This document shows positions 25,449 to 33,810 of a stretch of DNA of 64,000 nucleotides, piece after piece (position 1 is the first letter of the stretch; every line of letters begins with the position of its first letter). The notes under the pieces were generated by a model. The model saw only the letters and a list, made by a program, of their open reading frames with translations, was not told where the DNA came from and did no database searches. Position numbers and translations under genes: made by a program. Source of the DNA: Oscillospiraceae bacterium (GTDB taxonomy: Bacteria > Bacillota > Clostridia > Oscillospirales > Ruminococcaceae); assembly GCA_017466885.1 (NCBI GenBank), contig JAFTTH010000024.1, positions 1 to 64,000 of the forward strand, given 5' to 3'.

Positions 25449-26309
25449 ATGAAGCCCGTGCAAAGCAGGGGAATCAGCTTTCTTTTGGTAACGGCGGTTT
25501 ATCTTTTGGCAACGGCGGTTGGCATCCTCTTTTTTGGGAAACTCCCCTTCGATTTTTGGCTGAACCTTCTCCTTGCGGATATCACCGCAACAGTGTTTAC
25601 CTTCCTCTTCAGCCTGATTTTTAGGAATGCCTCGGTGTATGACCCCTATTGGTCGGTGCAGCCGTTGGTGATTTTGGGCGGACTGGCCCTCTTTCGGGGA
25701 GCAAACCTCCTGGGCGGTTTGCTGATAGCAGTTGTGTTCCTTTGGGGAATCCGGCTGACGGCCAACTGGGCCTACACCTTCCACGGCCTTTCCCACCAGG
25801 ATTGGCGGTATACGATGCTCCGGGAAAAAACAGGCCCGTTCTACCCTGTTATTAACTTTGTGGGAATTCATATGGTTCCCACCCTGATTGTTTATGGCTG
25901 TACCCTCCCCGCCGCCTGGGCGATAGAGTATGGCGTGGAGTTTTCTCCCATCAGCCTGATCGGGGTGGTACTTAGCCTTCTGGCGGTGATCCTGCAGGGA
26001 AGTGCGGATATCCAGATGCACCACTTCCGCAAACAAAAGACAGGCGGCTTTATCCGTACCGGCCTTTGGAAGTATTCCCGCCATCCCAACTATCTGGGCG
26101 AAATTCTGATGTGGTGGGGTGTGGGAGTTGCGGTGGTTTGTGCCGCTCCGGAGCTTTGGCTTTTGTTGATAGGCGCGGTCTGCAATACCGTCCTTTTCTT
26201 TGCTGTCAGCATCCCTATGGCTGACGGTCGGCAGTCCCGGAAGGAGGGCTTTGCCCGGTATCGCGCGGAAACGCGGATGCTTCTGCCCATCCCCAAAAGG
26301 CATAGATAA
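25449..26309 (+). CDS. DUF1295-family membrane protein (steroid 5-alpha-reductase/isoprenylcysteine methyltransferase fold)
   Basis: A 286-residue protein with about seven membrane helices. The conserved motifs are SVYDPYWSVQPL, LTANWAYTFHGLSHQDWRY and RTGLWKYSRHPNYLGEILMWW, the last being the cofactor-binding segment of the family. Homologues reduce or methylate lipids in the membrane; the actual substrate here is unknown. It lies directly after the nitroreductase gene, which might supply reducing power, but this is speculation. Confidence 0.82.
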   Translation: MKPVQSRGISFLLVTAVYLLATAVGILFFGKLPFDFWLNLLLADITATVFTFLFSLIFRNASVYDPYWSVQPLVILGGLALFRGANLLGGLLIAVVFLWGIRLTANWAYTFHGLSHQDWRYTMLREKTGPFYPVINFVGIHMVPTLIVYGCTLPAAWAIEYGVEFSPISLIGVVLSLLAVILQGSADIQMHHFRKQKTGGFIRTGLWKYSRHPNYLGEILMWWGVGVAVVCAAPELWLLLIGAVCNTVLFFAVSIPMADGRQSRKEGFARYRAETRMLLPIPKRHR

Positions 26310-26323
26310 TTTCTTTCATTGCA

Positions 26324-26352
26324 TTGACAGGACAAATATGGTACAATATATA
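26324..26352 (+). promoter_or_regulatory. Promoter of rlmH
   Basis: TTGACA (26324-26329) and TATATA (26347-26352) have a 17-base spacer, just upstream of the gene. Confidence 0.7.
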
Positions 26353-26363
26353 AAAAGGGGGCG

Positions 26364-26846
26364 ATGAGATTGCTTCGGATCAAAATTGTAGCGGTGGGGA
26401 AGCTCAAGGAAAAATACCTGACGGACGGCGTTGCCGAATATATCAAGCGGCTTTCCCTTTACTGTCGTCCGGAGGTGGTCGAACTTCCCGAAACAAGACT
26501 CCCCGAAGCCCCCTCCGAAAAGGAGATTGCCGCCGCGCTTTCGGCTGAGGGAAAGAAGATTCTTGACTCGGTTTCAGGGATCTGCGTGGCACTTTGCATT
26601 GAAGGGAAGCAGATGTCCTCACCCGCCCTTTCGGAATATATCTCCCGGGTGGCAACGGGAGGGGCCAGCGCCATTACCTTTGTGATCGGCAGCTCTCACG
26701 GGCTGGCCCCCGAGGTCAAGGCGCGGGCAGACCTTCGCCTTTCTATGTCTGAGATGACTTTTCCCCACCAGCTTGCCCGGCTGATGCTGGCCGAGCAGCT
26801 CTACCGTGCTATGTCCATCGGGGCAGGCGGAAAATACCATAAATAG
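26364..26846 (+). CDS. rlmH: 23S rRNA pseudouridine-1915 N3-methyltransferase RlmH
   Basis: A 160-residue SPOUT methyltransferase that methylates pseudouridine 1915 in helix 69 of 23S rRNA. The knot region has ITFVIGSSHGLAPEVKARADLRLSMSEMTFPHQLARLMLAEQLYRA, in the usual order. The C-terminus ends GAGGKYHK, shorter than the usual YHK-ending tail by no more than a few residues. The start may instead be TTG at 26370, because the ribosome site AAGGGGG is only two bases from ATG 26364 but a normal distance from the TTG. Confidence 0.94.
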   Translation: MRLLRIKIVAVGKLKEKYLTDGVAEYIKRLSLYCRPEVVELPETRLPEAPSEKEIAAALSAEGKKILDSVSGICVALCIEGKQMSSPALSEYISRVATGGASAITFVIGSSHGLAPEVKARADLRLSMSEMTFPHQLARLMLAEQLYRAMSIGAGGKYHK

Positions 26847-26859
26847 CAAGGAGTTTGAA

Positions 26860-27525
26860 ATGGAAGAGATCATTATTCAGTTGATGGACCAGTGGGGTTA
26901 TCTCGCTGTTCTGCTTCTGATTTTTGTGGAGAATATTTTTCCCCCCATCCCCTCCGAGGTGATTTTATCCTTCGGCGGATTTATGACGACCTATACCGAA
27001 ATGACCCTTCCGTTGGTCATCCTTTTTGCCACGGTAGGCTCGATTCTGGGAGCCCTTGTCCTCTACCTTGTGGGACGTCTCCTGAAAAAAGAACGACTGA
27101 TGAAGCTGGCAGAAGGGAAGGTAGGAAAGATCCTCCGCTTCAAGCCGGACGATATCCGCAAAGCGGATGAATGGTTTACCAAGCGTGGCCAAAAAACGGT
27201 GTTGCTCTGCCGTTTCGTTCCTATCGTGCGGAGTTTGATCTCTATTCCTGCCGGCATCTGTGAGATGAATATGGGTAAATTCTTCCTCTATACCACCATC
27301 GGCAGTTTGGCCTGGAATACCATCCTTTGTACGGCAGGACGTCTTTTGGGAGATTCCTGGCAGTTGGTTTCTCAGGTGGTGGATCAGTATTCTTCCATCG
27401 TCCTGGTCATTCTGATCGTGTTTGTGGTAGTCGGCGGAATTGTTTGGTTTGTTGTGCGTGGCAAAAAGAAGGAAACCCCCGCGGAAGTTGAACCGAAAGC
27501 ATCGGATGAGAAGGAAGGAGAATGA
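26860..27525 (+). CDS. DedA/VTT-domain membrane protein
   Basis: A 221-residue DedA protein with NIFPPIPSEVILSFGGF, FTKRGQKTVLLCRFVPIVRSLISIPAGICEMNMGKFFLYTTIGSLAWN, and a last helix with a basic tail. DedA proteins act in lipid carrier (undecaprenyl-phosphate or phospholipid) flipping. The start at 26860 follows AAGGAG by eight bases. Its stop overlaps the nominal start of the glycosyltransferase, which matches a role in recycling that enzyme's lipid carrier. That link is an inference from gene order. Confidence 0.9.
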   Translation: MEEIIIQLMDQWGYLAVLLLIFVENIFPPIPSEVILSFGGFMTTYTEMTLPLVILFATVGSILGALVLYLVGRLLKKERLMKLAEGKVGKILRFKPDDIRKADEWFTKRGQKTVLLCRFVPIVRSLISIPAGICEMNMGKFFLYTTIGSLAWNTILCTAGRLLGDSWQLVSQVVDQYSSIVLVILIVFVVVGGIVWFVVRGKKKETPAEVEPKASDEKEGE

Positions 27526-27527
27526 AT

Positions 27528-28481
27528 ATGGGAAATATTCTGTATGTTGTAATTCCTTGTTATAATGAAGAGGAGGTCCTTCCCGAGACCTCATCCCGGA
27601 TGCGGGAAAAAATGGCGGCCCTTTGCCGTGAGGGGAAGATTTCGGAGGAGAGCCGTGTAGTTTTCGTGGACGATGGCTCCAAGGATAATACCTGGCCGAT
27701 GATTTCCGCGCTGGCGGCCAACGAACCGCTCTTTGAAGGATTGAAGCTTTCCCGGAACAGAGGCCACCAAAATGCTCTCCTTGCGGGTCTGATGACCGTC
27801 CGGGAGCGGGCCGATATGGTCATTTCTATGGATGCTGACCTGCAGGATGATATCAACGCCATTGACGGTATGGTTGATTGCTACACCAACGAAGGCTGCG
27901 ATATTGTTTACGGTGTCCGGAGCAGCCGGAAGAAGGATACCTTCTTCAAGCGGTTTACCGCCGAGGGGTTTTATAAGGTGATGCGGCTTATGGGCGCAGA
28001 GGTGGTCTTTAATCACGCCGACTATCGGCTGATGTCCCGGCGGGCGCTGGCTGCAATGAGTGAATTTACCGAGGTCAATGTTTTCCTGCGGGGAATCGTG
28101 CCCATGCTGGGATTCAAGACCGGAACGGTGGAATACGAGCGGAGCGAGCGGTTTGCCGGCACCTCCAAATACCCGCTGAAAAAGATGCTTGCCTTTGCAA
28201 CCCAGGGAATCACTTCACTTTCCATCAAGCCCATCCGGATGATTACCACTTTGGGGACCCTCATCTTTTTGGCCAGCATTCTGATGCTTATCTACTTCCT
28301 GGTTATCCATTTCATTGGCTGGACGGTGGACGGCTGGACCACCATCGTTGTGTCAGTCTGGGCCATCGGTGGCTTGCAGTTGCTTTCCATCGGTGTCATC
28401 GGGGAGTACATCGGGAAGATCTATCTGGAAACCAAAAAGCGCCCCCTCTTCATCCTTGCTGAGAATACAATGGAAAAATAA
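27528..28481 (+). CDS. GT2 glycosyltransferase, GtrB/DPM1-like, polyprenyl-phosphate sugar transferase
   Basis: A 317-residue enzyme. The GT2 domain has YVVIPCYNEEEVLPE, VFVDDGSKDNT, SRNRGHQNALLAGL and DADLQDD (DxD motif), then SKYPLKKMLAFATQGI before two C-terminal helices. It transfers a sugar such as glucose from a nucleotide sugar to undecaprenyl phosphate, at the inner side of the membrane, for cell-surface decoration. I prefer ATG 27528 because the GGAG site is seven bases upstream; the ATG at 27522 overlaps the DedA stop. Confidence 0.9.
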   Translation: MGNILYVVIPCYNEEEVLPETSSRMREKMAALCREGKISEESRVVFVDDGSKDNTWPMISALAANEPLFEGLKLSRNRGHQNALLAGLMTVRERADMVISMDADLQDDINAIDGMVDCYTNEGCDIVYGVRSSRKKDTFFKRFTAEGFYKVMRLMGAEVVFNHADYRLMSRRALAAMSEFTEVNVFLRGIVPMLGFKTGTVEYERSERFAGTSKYPLKKMLAFATQGITSLSIKPIRMITTLGTLIFLASILMLIYFLVIHFIGWTVDGWTTIVVSVWAIGGLQLLSIGVIGEYIGKIYLETKKRPLFILAENTMEK

Positions 28482-28496
28482 ACGATTTCAAACGGA

Positions 28497-28536
28497 AAAG
28501 AGCCTGTACGGGGAACCGTACAGGCTCTTTCTTTAT
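28497..28536 (+). terminator. Intrinsic terminator after the GT2 gene
   Basis: A perfect 15-base stem (28497-28511 with 28516-28530) has flanking TTTC. It also lies near the end of the convergent rpmA operon and may serve both. Confidence 0.9.
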
Positions 28537-28579
28537 ACAAGAAAACGGGCAAGCGTTTGATGCTTGCCCGTCCTTGCTT

Positions 28580-28864
28580 TTACTGCTCGATTTCGTAAAC
28601 AGAAACCTTCTTGCGATCCTTGCCCAGACGCTCGAAACGGACCTTGCCGTCTACCAAAGCGAAGAGGGTATCATCGCTTCCGATCCCAACATTGGTACCG
28701 GGATGAATGTGGGTGCCCCGCTGGCGAACAAGGATGTTTCCGGCGAGAACGAACTGACCGTCGGCGCGCTTCACGCCAAGACGCTTGGACTCGGAGTCAC
28801 GACCGTTTTTGGTGGAGCCGACGCCCTTTTTATGTGCAAAAAATTGCATGCTGATCTTAAGCAT
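28580..28864 (-). CDS. rpmA: 50S ribosomal protein L27 with Prp-cleaved leader
   Basis: A 94-residue protein with [21 protein letters not shown], the standard L27 core. The leader MLKISMQFF in front is the Firmicutes type: it is removed after the two Phe residues by the Prp protease, encoded directly upstream. The start at 28864 with GGAAAGGGAT upstream keeps the leader. The gene is the last of rplU-prp-rpmA. Confidence 0.97.
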   Translation of the reverse strand: MLKISMQFFAHKKGVGSTKNGRDSESKRLGVKRADGQFVLAGNILVRQRGTHIHPGTNVGIGSDDTLFALVDGKVRFERLGKDRKKVSVYEIEQ

Positions 28865-28885
28865 TGGTATCCCTTTCCTTTCAGG

Positions 28886-29221
28886 TTACAGAGCAGTAAC
28901 ATCTCTGTATGTGATTTTAATATGACCCTTGTAATCCTCCTGGAGAAGCTTGAGCTGAAGCTCCAGCGCCTGCAAAAAGATCAAAGCGGTCTCGCTGCCG
29001 GCATCCTCCGGCAACAGGAAGAATAGATCGCCGCTTTTCTCCACGCGAAGCTCTGTGTTTGAAACGGAAGCGCATTCGCAAATTCCGTTCACCACAGTCA
29101 TCACTGCGGAAGAAACGCTGGCACAAAGAATATCCTTTCCGGCTTCGTCCAGCCCTGCGTGTCCTTTAATATGGAAGCCGCGGAGCTGATCGCCGGCGGT
29201 GTAGAAAACCGCACGGATCAT
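28886..29221 (-). CDS. prp: Ribosomal-processing cysteine protease Prp
   Basis: A 111-residue protein of the YsxB/Prp family. His21 (GHAG) and Cys33 (DILCASVS) form the catalytic pair, corresponding to His22 and Cys34 of the S. aureus enzyme. It removes the L27 leader so L27 can join the ribosome. It is 3 bases after rplU and 21 before rpmA, the classic order. Confidence 0.95.
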   Translation of the reverse strand: MIRAVFYTAGDQLRGFHIKGHAGLDEAGKDILCASVSSAVMTVVNGICECASVSNTELRVEKSGDLFFLLPEDAGSETALIFLQALELQLKLLQEDYKGHIKITYRDVTAL

Positions 29222-29224
29222 AGG

Positions 29225-29539
29225 TTAGGCCTTGATGGACTCGATCTGAACCTTGGTATAGAACTGGCGGTGGCCCATCTTCCGCTTCTCGTTCTTCTTG
29301 GGTTTGTAGGTGAAAACGGTGACCTTCTTGCCCTTAGCGGTCTTGATGACCTTTGCGGTGACAACTGCGCCGGCAACAGTGGGGTTTCCAACGGTGACGT
29401 TGTTGTTATCATCGGCGAGGAGGATAACCTGATCGAAGTTGACCGTTTCATTCTCGGCTGCTTCAAGCTTTTCCACAAAGACAAAATCGCCTTCGGAAAC
29501 GCGGTACTGCTTACCGCCGGTCTGGATTACTGCGTACAT
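29225..29539 (-). CDS. rplU: 50S ribosomal protein L21
   Basis: A 104-residue protein beginning [14 protein letters not shown] and containing [18 protein letters not shown], typical for L21. The ATG at 29545 (MLMYAV) is in frame, but the AGGT site is better spaced for the ATG at 29539. It is the first gene of the rplU-prp-rpmA operon and follows a conserved-looking leader. Confidence 0.97.
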   Translation of the reverse strand: MYAVIQTGGKQYRVSEGDFVFVEKLEAAENETVNFDQVILLADDNNNVTVGNPTVAGAVVTAKVIKTAKGKKVTVFTYKPKKNEKRKMGHRQFYTKVQIESIKA

Positions 29540-29545
29540 TAGCAT

Positions 29546-29621
29546 TTACCTGCTTTCATTAAACTCGCTGCACCGGGGCGGGGAAGACCCACTTTCAAAG
29601 CCTCGCACAAGCGGCTTGACT
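29546..29621 (-). promoter_or_regulatory. Candidate L21 leader RNA
   Basis: About 75 transcribed bases precede rplU. They contain GTGCGAGGCTTT, GTGGGTCTTCCCCGCC and GCAGCGAGTTTAATGAAAGC, which I associate with the Firmicutes L21-type autoregulatory leaders. Identification is from recollection of the pattern, with no covariance search; the exact boundaries are estimates. Confidence 0.45.
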
Positions 29622-29650
29622 ATTTTAGCATAGAAAGGGCCCTTTGTCAA
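29622..29650 (-). promoter_or_regulatory. Promoter of the rplU operon
   Basis: On the minus strand TTGACA and TAAAAT are separated by 17 bases, about 80 bases before rplU. Confidence 0.82.
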
Positions 29651-29694
29651 GGCTTTTTGCGGCTTTTTTCGGCCGAATCCTGATATTTTTGCAA

Positions 29695-29728
29695 GAAAAA
29701 AGCACCCTTCCGCAGAAGAGTGCTTTTG
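29695..29728 (-). terminator. Intrinsic terminator after the zinc-ribbon membrane protein gene
   Basis: AAAAGCACCCTT and AAGAGTGCTTTT form a stem with one mismatch, just past the stop at 29739 on the minus strand. Confidence 0.8.
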
Positions 29729-29738
29729 GATGGTGAAA

Positions 29739-30185
29739 TTACTTCTCCAATTTGATGATCTCGAGCTTGCTGATGAGGGGCAGATCCTTCGCCTTGCCCT
29801 GAACAGCGTAAACAATGCCCATGATCTGGAAAACCAGAGCAACGATGCCCAGAATACCGCAGGAGATCATGCTCAGAATGAGGCTGGCAACAAAAATAAT
29901 CAGCTGCTGATTGGCAAGCCAACGACCGTACTTGGAGGTGCCGCCGTCAATGACGAGAGGGACAAAGAAAAGGACAGGGAAGATGAAGCCAAGGATGGCC
30001 CAAATCTTATTCTTCTCCATATCAGCGGGATCAAATTCAGCGGTGCGGTCGGAAGTATCCAGAACGGATGCTGCAGCAGTAGCCTGCTCTGCTTCGGCAG
30101 CGGGCTCTTCCTTGACCCATCCGCAAGCCTGGCAAGCGGTATCGGTATCCTGGAGCTCAACGCCGCATTTCGGACAATTATACAT
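29739..30185 (-). CDS. Zinc-ribbon membrane protein, DUF4870-like
   Basis: A 148-residue protein. An N-terminal zinc ribbon (MYNCPKCGVELQDTDTACQACG) leads through an acidic/alanine-rich linker into a DUF4870-like membrane domain. That domain has NKIWAILGFIFPVLFFVPLVIDG, GRWLANQQLIIFVASLILSMISC and a final helix pair. The four Cys residues probably bind zinc. Function unknown; such proteins are widespread in Firmicutes. AGGAGG lies seven bases before ATG 30185. Confidence 0.82.
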   Translation of the reverse strand: MYNCPKCGVELQDTDTACQACGWVKEEPAAEAEQATAAASVLDTSDRTAEFDPADMEKNKIWAILGFIFPVLFFVPLVIDGGTSKYGRWLANQQLIIFVASLILSMISCGILGIVALVFQIMGIVYAVQGKAKDLPLISKLEIIKLEK

Positions 30186-30425
30186 GACAATTCCTCCTCG
30201 ATGATACAACGGGATGTTCCGTTGGAAATTAATGCGGCTGTCTTGCGTATAGAGAACCGCAAAATAATTATACTATTATGCTCCGTCAATGTCAATACTT
30301 TTGACAAAAAAACAGGATGTATGCGCTGAATCCGCAAGAGGACAATGTCGGATTTGTTTGCCTAAAGATGGCTGTACGGTGATGTTTGTTCAACAATCAG
30401 CTTCTCGATTATTTCGGTAAGTTTA

Positions 30426-30455
30426 CCATATACGGTCCAAAAAGTCCATATATGG
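30426..30455 (+). promoter_or_regulatory. Two candidate repressor half-operators
   Basis: CCATATACGG (30426-30435) and the palindrome CCATATATGG (30446-30455) are spaced 20 bases centre to centre, about two turns. They lie 60 bases before the HTH gene at 30514. Confidence 0.5.
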
Positions 30456-30513
30456 TCGTTATTGTTTTCCGAAAAAGCATAAACTATGGATAGAACTTCT
30501 TGGGGGTGATTTT

Positions 30514-30756
30514 GTGGATGCGAGAAAAGCCGTAGCAAATAGATTGCTGGAATTGTGTGAGGAAAAGAGATTATCGGTAAATGCCCTTGCAAGAATCTCT
30601 GCAGTTCCACCTTCAACGTTAAAAAATATTATAAATGGTGGTAGTAAAAACGCAGGTGTTGTTACGCTCAAGAAATTATGTGATGGCTTGGAAATATCCC
30701 TGTATGACTTTTTCAACACCGAAACGTTTAAGGCGTTGGAACAGGAAATTAAATAA
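30514..30756 (+). CDS. XRE-family repressor-like HTH protein
   Basis: An 80-residue protein with an HTH_XRE domain (RLSVNALARISAVPPSTLKNII and TLKKLCDGLEISLYDFF). The start is GTG at 30514, with GGGGGTG seven bases upstream. It is AT-rich beside its neighbours and looks phage-derived, but no other phage genes lie nearby. The two 10-base sites at 30426-30455 may be its operators. A terminator follows directly. Confidence 0.82.
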   Translation: MDARKAVANRLLELCEEKRLSVNALARISAVPPSTLKNIINGGSKNAGVVTLKKLCDGLEISLYDFFNTETFKALEQEIK

Positions 30757-30768
30757 TTATCCATTGAA

Positions 30769-30802
30769 AAAACTCTCTGCTGAATTTCAGCAGAGAGTTT
30801 TA
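30769..30802. terminator. Bidirectional terminator
   Basis: A perfect 13-base stem (30771-30783 with 30787-30799) has A- and T-rich flanks. It lies between the HTH gene and the convergent gene at 30846. Confidence 0.85.
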
Positions 30803-30845
30803 CTGTTCTTTGGAGTACGATCATAGGGCTACTTGTACACAATAT

Positions 30846-31832
30846 TCAACCTTGGAAGGGAATGCTTCCCGACTGCAGAAGGACCACAACCAGGAAGATT
30901 GCCGCAACGGCCATCCAAAGCACTGAGAGCCCTGAAAGAGCGTACCAGCCCCGCTGATAACCCATCTTCCGCACGCTTGCCAGCACGATTCCTGCTGCGA
31001 AGGGGAGGATAGGGAAGATGAACCCGATGGCCGCATAGATGATCCAGCCAAGGACGGCGAAATCCTCCTCGGAGGTGTCACCTGCGGCAAATTCAAAGCC
31101 ATACCATTGGGTGGTTCGCTGGGGCATCCAAAGGGACGCCTGCTGGATCGCATTCAGCAGATCCCCCTCCAGGTATGCTACCCCCACCGTTCCGCGGCGG
31201 TAGGAAAAATCGCCGTAGGCATCAAAGTAGCTGTTATCCAGACGGTCGTAGTTGATGTAAAACAGTTGACCGCTGTATTCATCCTTGTAAATGGCGCCGA
31301 AAAGGTAGGCGATGGAATCCGTCTCATCGTAAACGGTAATATGATACAAAAGAGTGTGTGCCAAGGTGGTTACGTCCACCTTTTCCTCGGCAGGGAGAGC
31401 ATTCAGTCCCTCCAGCGTAGCCATTTCCAGGGTGTTGGCCCGTTCCTCTATGGGATCCTCCAGCCGGACGGTGGTATATTCCCCGTCCATAAACCGGTCG
31501 AAGGATTCCCGCATATGCGGTGCAACGTAGAAGTTAATGTTCCGCAGATCTTTGGAATATTGCCACTCCGAAACCACGCAGAAGGAGTCGGAATGCAGCG
31601 TGGGGGTATATACCTCATAAGTGCTGTCAATAAACCCGCGATAATAAAGCTCCTTGGGGGCAAGAAAATATCCGCTTTCCGGGAAGGTGTATTTTTCGTA
31701 GGTTTGGCCATCCCCGGTGAGGATAGTGTCCTTCTTTTCTAAAACCCATTGCTGATCTGCCGCAGAAACACCAAGGGTCAGCACAAGGAGGAAAAACAGA
31801 GCACATACAATCGAAATTACACGTTTTTTCAT
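30846..31832 (-). CDS. Hypothetical secreted/membrane protein
   Basis: A 328-residue protein. A signal peptide (about 1-24, cut near VSAADQ) is followed by an extracellular domain of about 235 residues with no motif I recognise, rich in acidic and aromatic residues (YYRGFIDSTYEVYTPTLHS, SYFDAYGDFSYRRG). Two C-terminal helices end it (about 263-285 and 295-320), with a SVRKMGYQRGW loop between. It lies about 18 bases after the ABC-permease gene and probably belongs to that operon. It might be an accessory or resistance protein; no function can be given. Confidence 0.6.
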   Translation of the reverse strand: MKKRVISIVCALFFLLVLTLGVSAADQQWVLEKKDTILTGDGQTYEKYTFPESGYFLAPKELYYRGFIDSTYEVYTPTLHSDSFCVVSEWQYSKDLRNINFYVAPHMRESFDRFMDGEYTTVRLEDPIEERANTLEMATLEGLNALPAEEKVDVTTLAHTLLYHITVYDETDSIAYLFGAIYKDEYSGQLFYINYDRLDNSYFDAYGDFSYRRGTVGVAYLEGDLLNAIQQASLWMPQRTTQWYGFEFAAGDTSEEDFAVLGWIIYAAIGFIFPILPFAAGIVLASVRKMGYQRGWYALSGLSVLWMAVAAIFLVVVLLQSGSIPFQG

Positions 31833-31850
31833 TGTTTTGTTCCTCCTTAT

Positions 31851-32708
31851 TTACGCTAAATTCAGTCGGCGTTCCAGCAGATGAAGGGTGATGAGATAAA
31901 GAGTCACGCAGAGCATTCCCTGGAAGATGCAGACGAAAGCCAAAAGCATCGCTGTAATTCCTGCGGATGATGCGGCGAAGCCGATAAACAGGAAGGGCAG
32001 GGTAAAGAAGGGAAGGAAAGAGAGGAAGGAGAGGAAGAATGACAGAACCGTCTGCGCGCCGTAATAGATTCCGATCGCCGCCAGAAGCTTATGCTTCTGT
32101 GCCACCACAGACCCGACGGTGATGCAAAGGGTGAGGAAAAGAATATTTGTGGCAGAAGAAAGAGGAATCAGAATCAGAATCTCAACGATATAAAGGACAA
32201 GCCAGCCGCCGAGGGTTGTGATCATATCGGGAATGGCCTCCTGGAAGAAATCGGGGAGAAGGGAGATCAGCAAAGAGGGACTGGCGGGATCGTTGTCAAA
32301 AAAGACAGGTGCAAACAGAAACAGCAGAATCGCCGAGACGATGCAAACGGCAATGGTGGCCATATCCCAAAAGAGTGCGTTGATGAATTTGGAGAGGAAA
32401 AGGGTGCTCCGCTTGACGGGGAGGGTGAAGGTCAAATATCCCTCGTCGGTGAAGAAATTCCGATAAAAACGGAGTTGCACCAGAATGCAGGTGGCCAAAG
32501 GAAAGGCAAAATAGCCGAAAAACATCATATAAAAGGTGAGAAAGGCGAAGATTTCCAGAACCTCAAAGGAGGGATGCAAATGAGAAAGATTCACCGCCAC
32601 CTGGGAGCCGATCCCGATCAGGACGGACAAGGCCAGCACGCTTAGGGCAAGAATCCACCAAACGCGAAAAACCGGCTTCATATCGTACTTCAGAAGCTTA
32701 CCGAGCAT
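31851..32708 (-). CDS. ABC-2-type permease of a GntR-linked exporter
   Basis: A 285-residue membrane protein with about six helices. MKPVFRVWWILALSVLALSV and the FFTDEGYLTFTLPVKRS loop match the permeases that pair with YtrB-like ATPases. It overlaps the ATPase gene by 11 bases (start 32708, with AGGAGG nine bases upstream). It likely moves an antibiotic-like or envelope-active compound; the substrate is unknown. It is the third gene of the unit GntR-ATPase-permease-hypothetical. Confidence 0.82.
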   Translation of the reverse strand: MLGKLLKYDMKPVFRVWWILALSVLALSVLIGIGSQVAVNLSHLHPSFEVLEIFAFLTFYMMFFGYFAFPLATCILVQLRFYRNFFTDEGYLTFTLPVKRSTLFLSKFINALFWDMATIAVCIVSAILLFLFAPVFFDNDPASPSLLISLLPDFFQEAIPDMITTLGGWLVLYIVEILILIPLSSATNILFLTLCITVGSVVAQKHKLLAAIGIYYGAQTVLSFFLSFLSFLPFFTLPFLFIGFAASSAGITAMLLAFVCIFQGMLCVTLYLITLHLLERRLNLA

Positions 32709-33411
32709 AGCGGAACACCTCCTTAAAGATCTCATCCAGGGATTTGCCGTAGGTCTCACGGGTGGAGTCTGCCTCCCCAGAAAGAAGGATTTTTCCGCCG
32801 TAGCCCATAAAGCAGAAATCATCCAGGGCAGGCTCAATATCGGTAATCAAGTGGGTGGTGATAATGACCGAGGCATCGGGATTATAGCTGCTGATGATAG
32901 TTCGGAGGATGTATTCCCGCGCCGCGGGGTCAACGCCGCCGATGGGCTCATCCAAAAGATAGAGTTTGGCCCGCCGGGACATTACCAGCACCAGCTGAAC
33001 CTTTTCCTTGGTGCCTTTGGAGAGGGTTTTGAGCGAATCCCCGGTGCGAATGCCCAGATCCGCCAGCATATTGGCGGCAAGATTGGGGTCAAAATCGGGG
33101 TAGAAGTCGGTGAAGAAGCGAATCAGATCGGAAACCTTCATCCGGGAGGAAAAGTAGGTGCGCTCGGGAAGGTAGGAAATGAGCTGATTGGTTTCCTCCG
33201 AGCGGGGTTGGCCGCAGAGGAAGATCTGCCCCTCAGTGGGAACGAGCAGTCCCGAAATCAGCTTCAGAAGGGTGGATTTTCCGCATCCGTTGGGGCCCAA
33301 AAGGCCGATGATCTTGCCGCTGGGGATCTCCAGATTCAGATGATCCAGCACCGGAGTGCCTTTCTTATAGCTTTTGCATAGGTCCTGACAGATTAAAAGA
33401 GGTGTGCTCAT
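32698..33411 (-). CDS. ABC exporter ATP-binding subunit (YtrB-like)
   Basis: A 237-residue ATPase with Walker A GPNGCGKST, Walker B LYLLDEPIGGVDP and the switch histidine in ITTHLITDIE. The signature is degenerate (LSKGTKEKVQLVLVMS), as in this YtrB-like class. It works with the permease encoded directly downstream. The gene overlaps the GntR gene by four bases, so translation is coupled. Confidence 0.9.
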   Translation of the reverse strand: MSTPLLICQDLCKSYKKGTPVLDHLNLEIPSGKIIGLLGPNGCGKSTLLKLISGLLVPTEGQIFLCGQPRSEETNQLISYLPERTYFSSRMKVSDLIRFFTDFYPDFDPNLAANMLADLGIRTGDSLKTLSKGTKEKVQLVLVMSRRAKLYLLDEPIGGVDPAAREYILRTIISSYNPDASVIITTHLITDIEPALDDFCFMGYGGKILLSGEADSTRETYGKSLDEIFKEVFRYAR

Positions 33412-33773
33412 ATTTCCGCCTCACTTTCTGCAATCAGTTTGGATAGTACTTCGCCGGACAGTCCCAGCGTTTTTGCCTGGCTGAGAACCTGCCGCACAAA
33501 GGCTTGCTGCCGGGTGTCTCTTGCGCGGTCCAGGGTTTCCTGATCCTGTGTCACCGTCCGTCCAACCGTTCCGTGGGTCACCAGGAGGCCTTCCTCCTCC
33601 AGGAGAATCAGGGCCTTTTGCATGGTGTTTGGGTTGACAGAGGCCTCGAAGGCCAGTTGCCGGACGGTGGGAAAGGGCTCTCCCGGCGGAAAAGCTCCGG
33701 TCAGAATATCTCCCCGGAGATGATCTGCAATCTGGAGAAAGACCGGCGTTCCCGAGTGAAATTGCCATGACAT
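33408..33773 (-). CDS. GntR-family (YtrA subfamily) repressor
   Basis: A 121-residue regulator. MSWQFHSGTPVFLQIADHLRGDILTGAF and VRQLAFEASVNPNTMQKALILLEEEGLL form the winged helix. A short C-terminal helix takes the place of a large effector domain, which defines the YtrA subfamily. It probably represses its own operon and responds to the substance the exporter moves, as in the B. subtilis YtrABC case. The promoter region contains direct repeats of AATACAAT, its likely site. Confidence 0.9.
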   Translation of the reverse strand: MSWQFHSGTPVFLQIADHLRGDILTGAFPPGEPFPTVRQLAFEASVNPNTMQKALILLEEEGLLVTHGTVGRTVTQDQETLDRARDTRQQAFVRQVLSQAKTLGLSGEVLSKLIAESEAEI

Positions 33774-33810
33774 TGTTCCATCCACCTCCTTGTCTTCTTG
33801 TGTTAATACA

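Noticed and set aside
30340..30800. Prophage remnant
   Set aside because: Only one repressor-like gene; no integrase, structural gene or attachment repeats visible.
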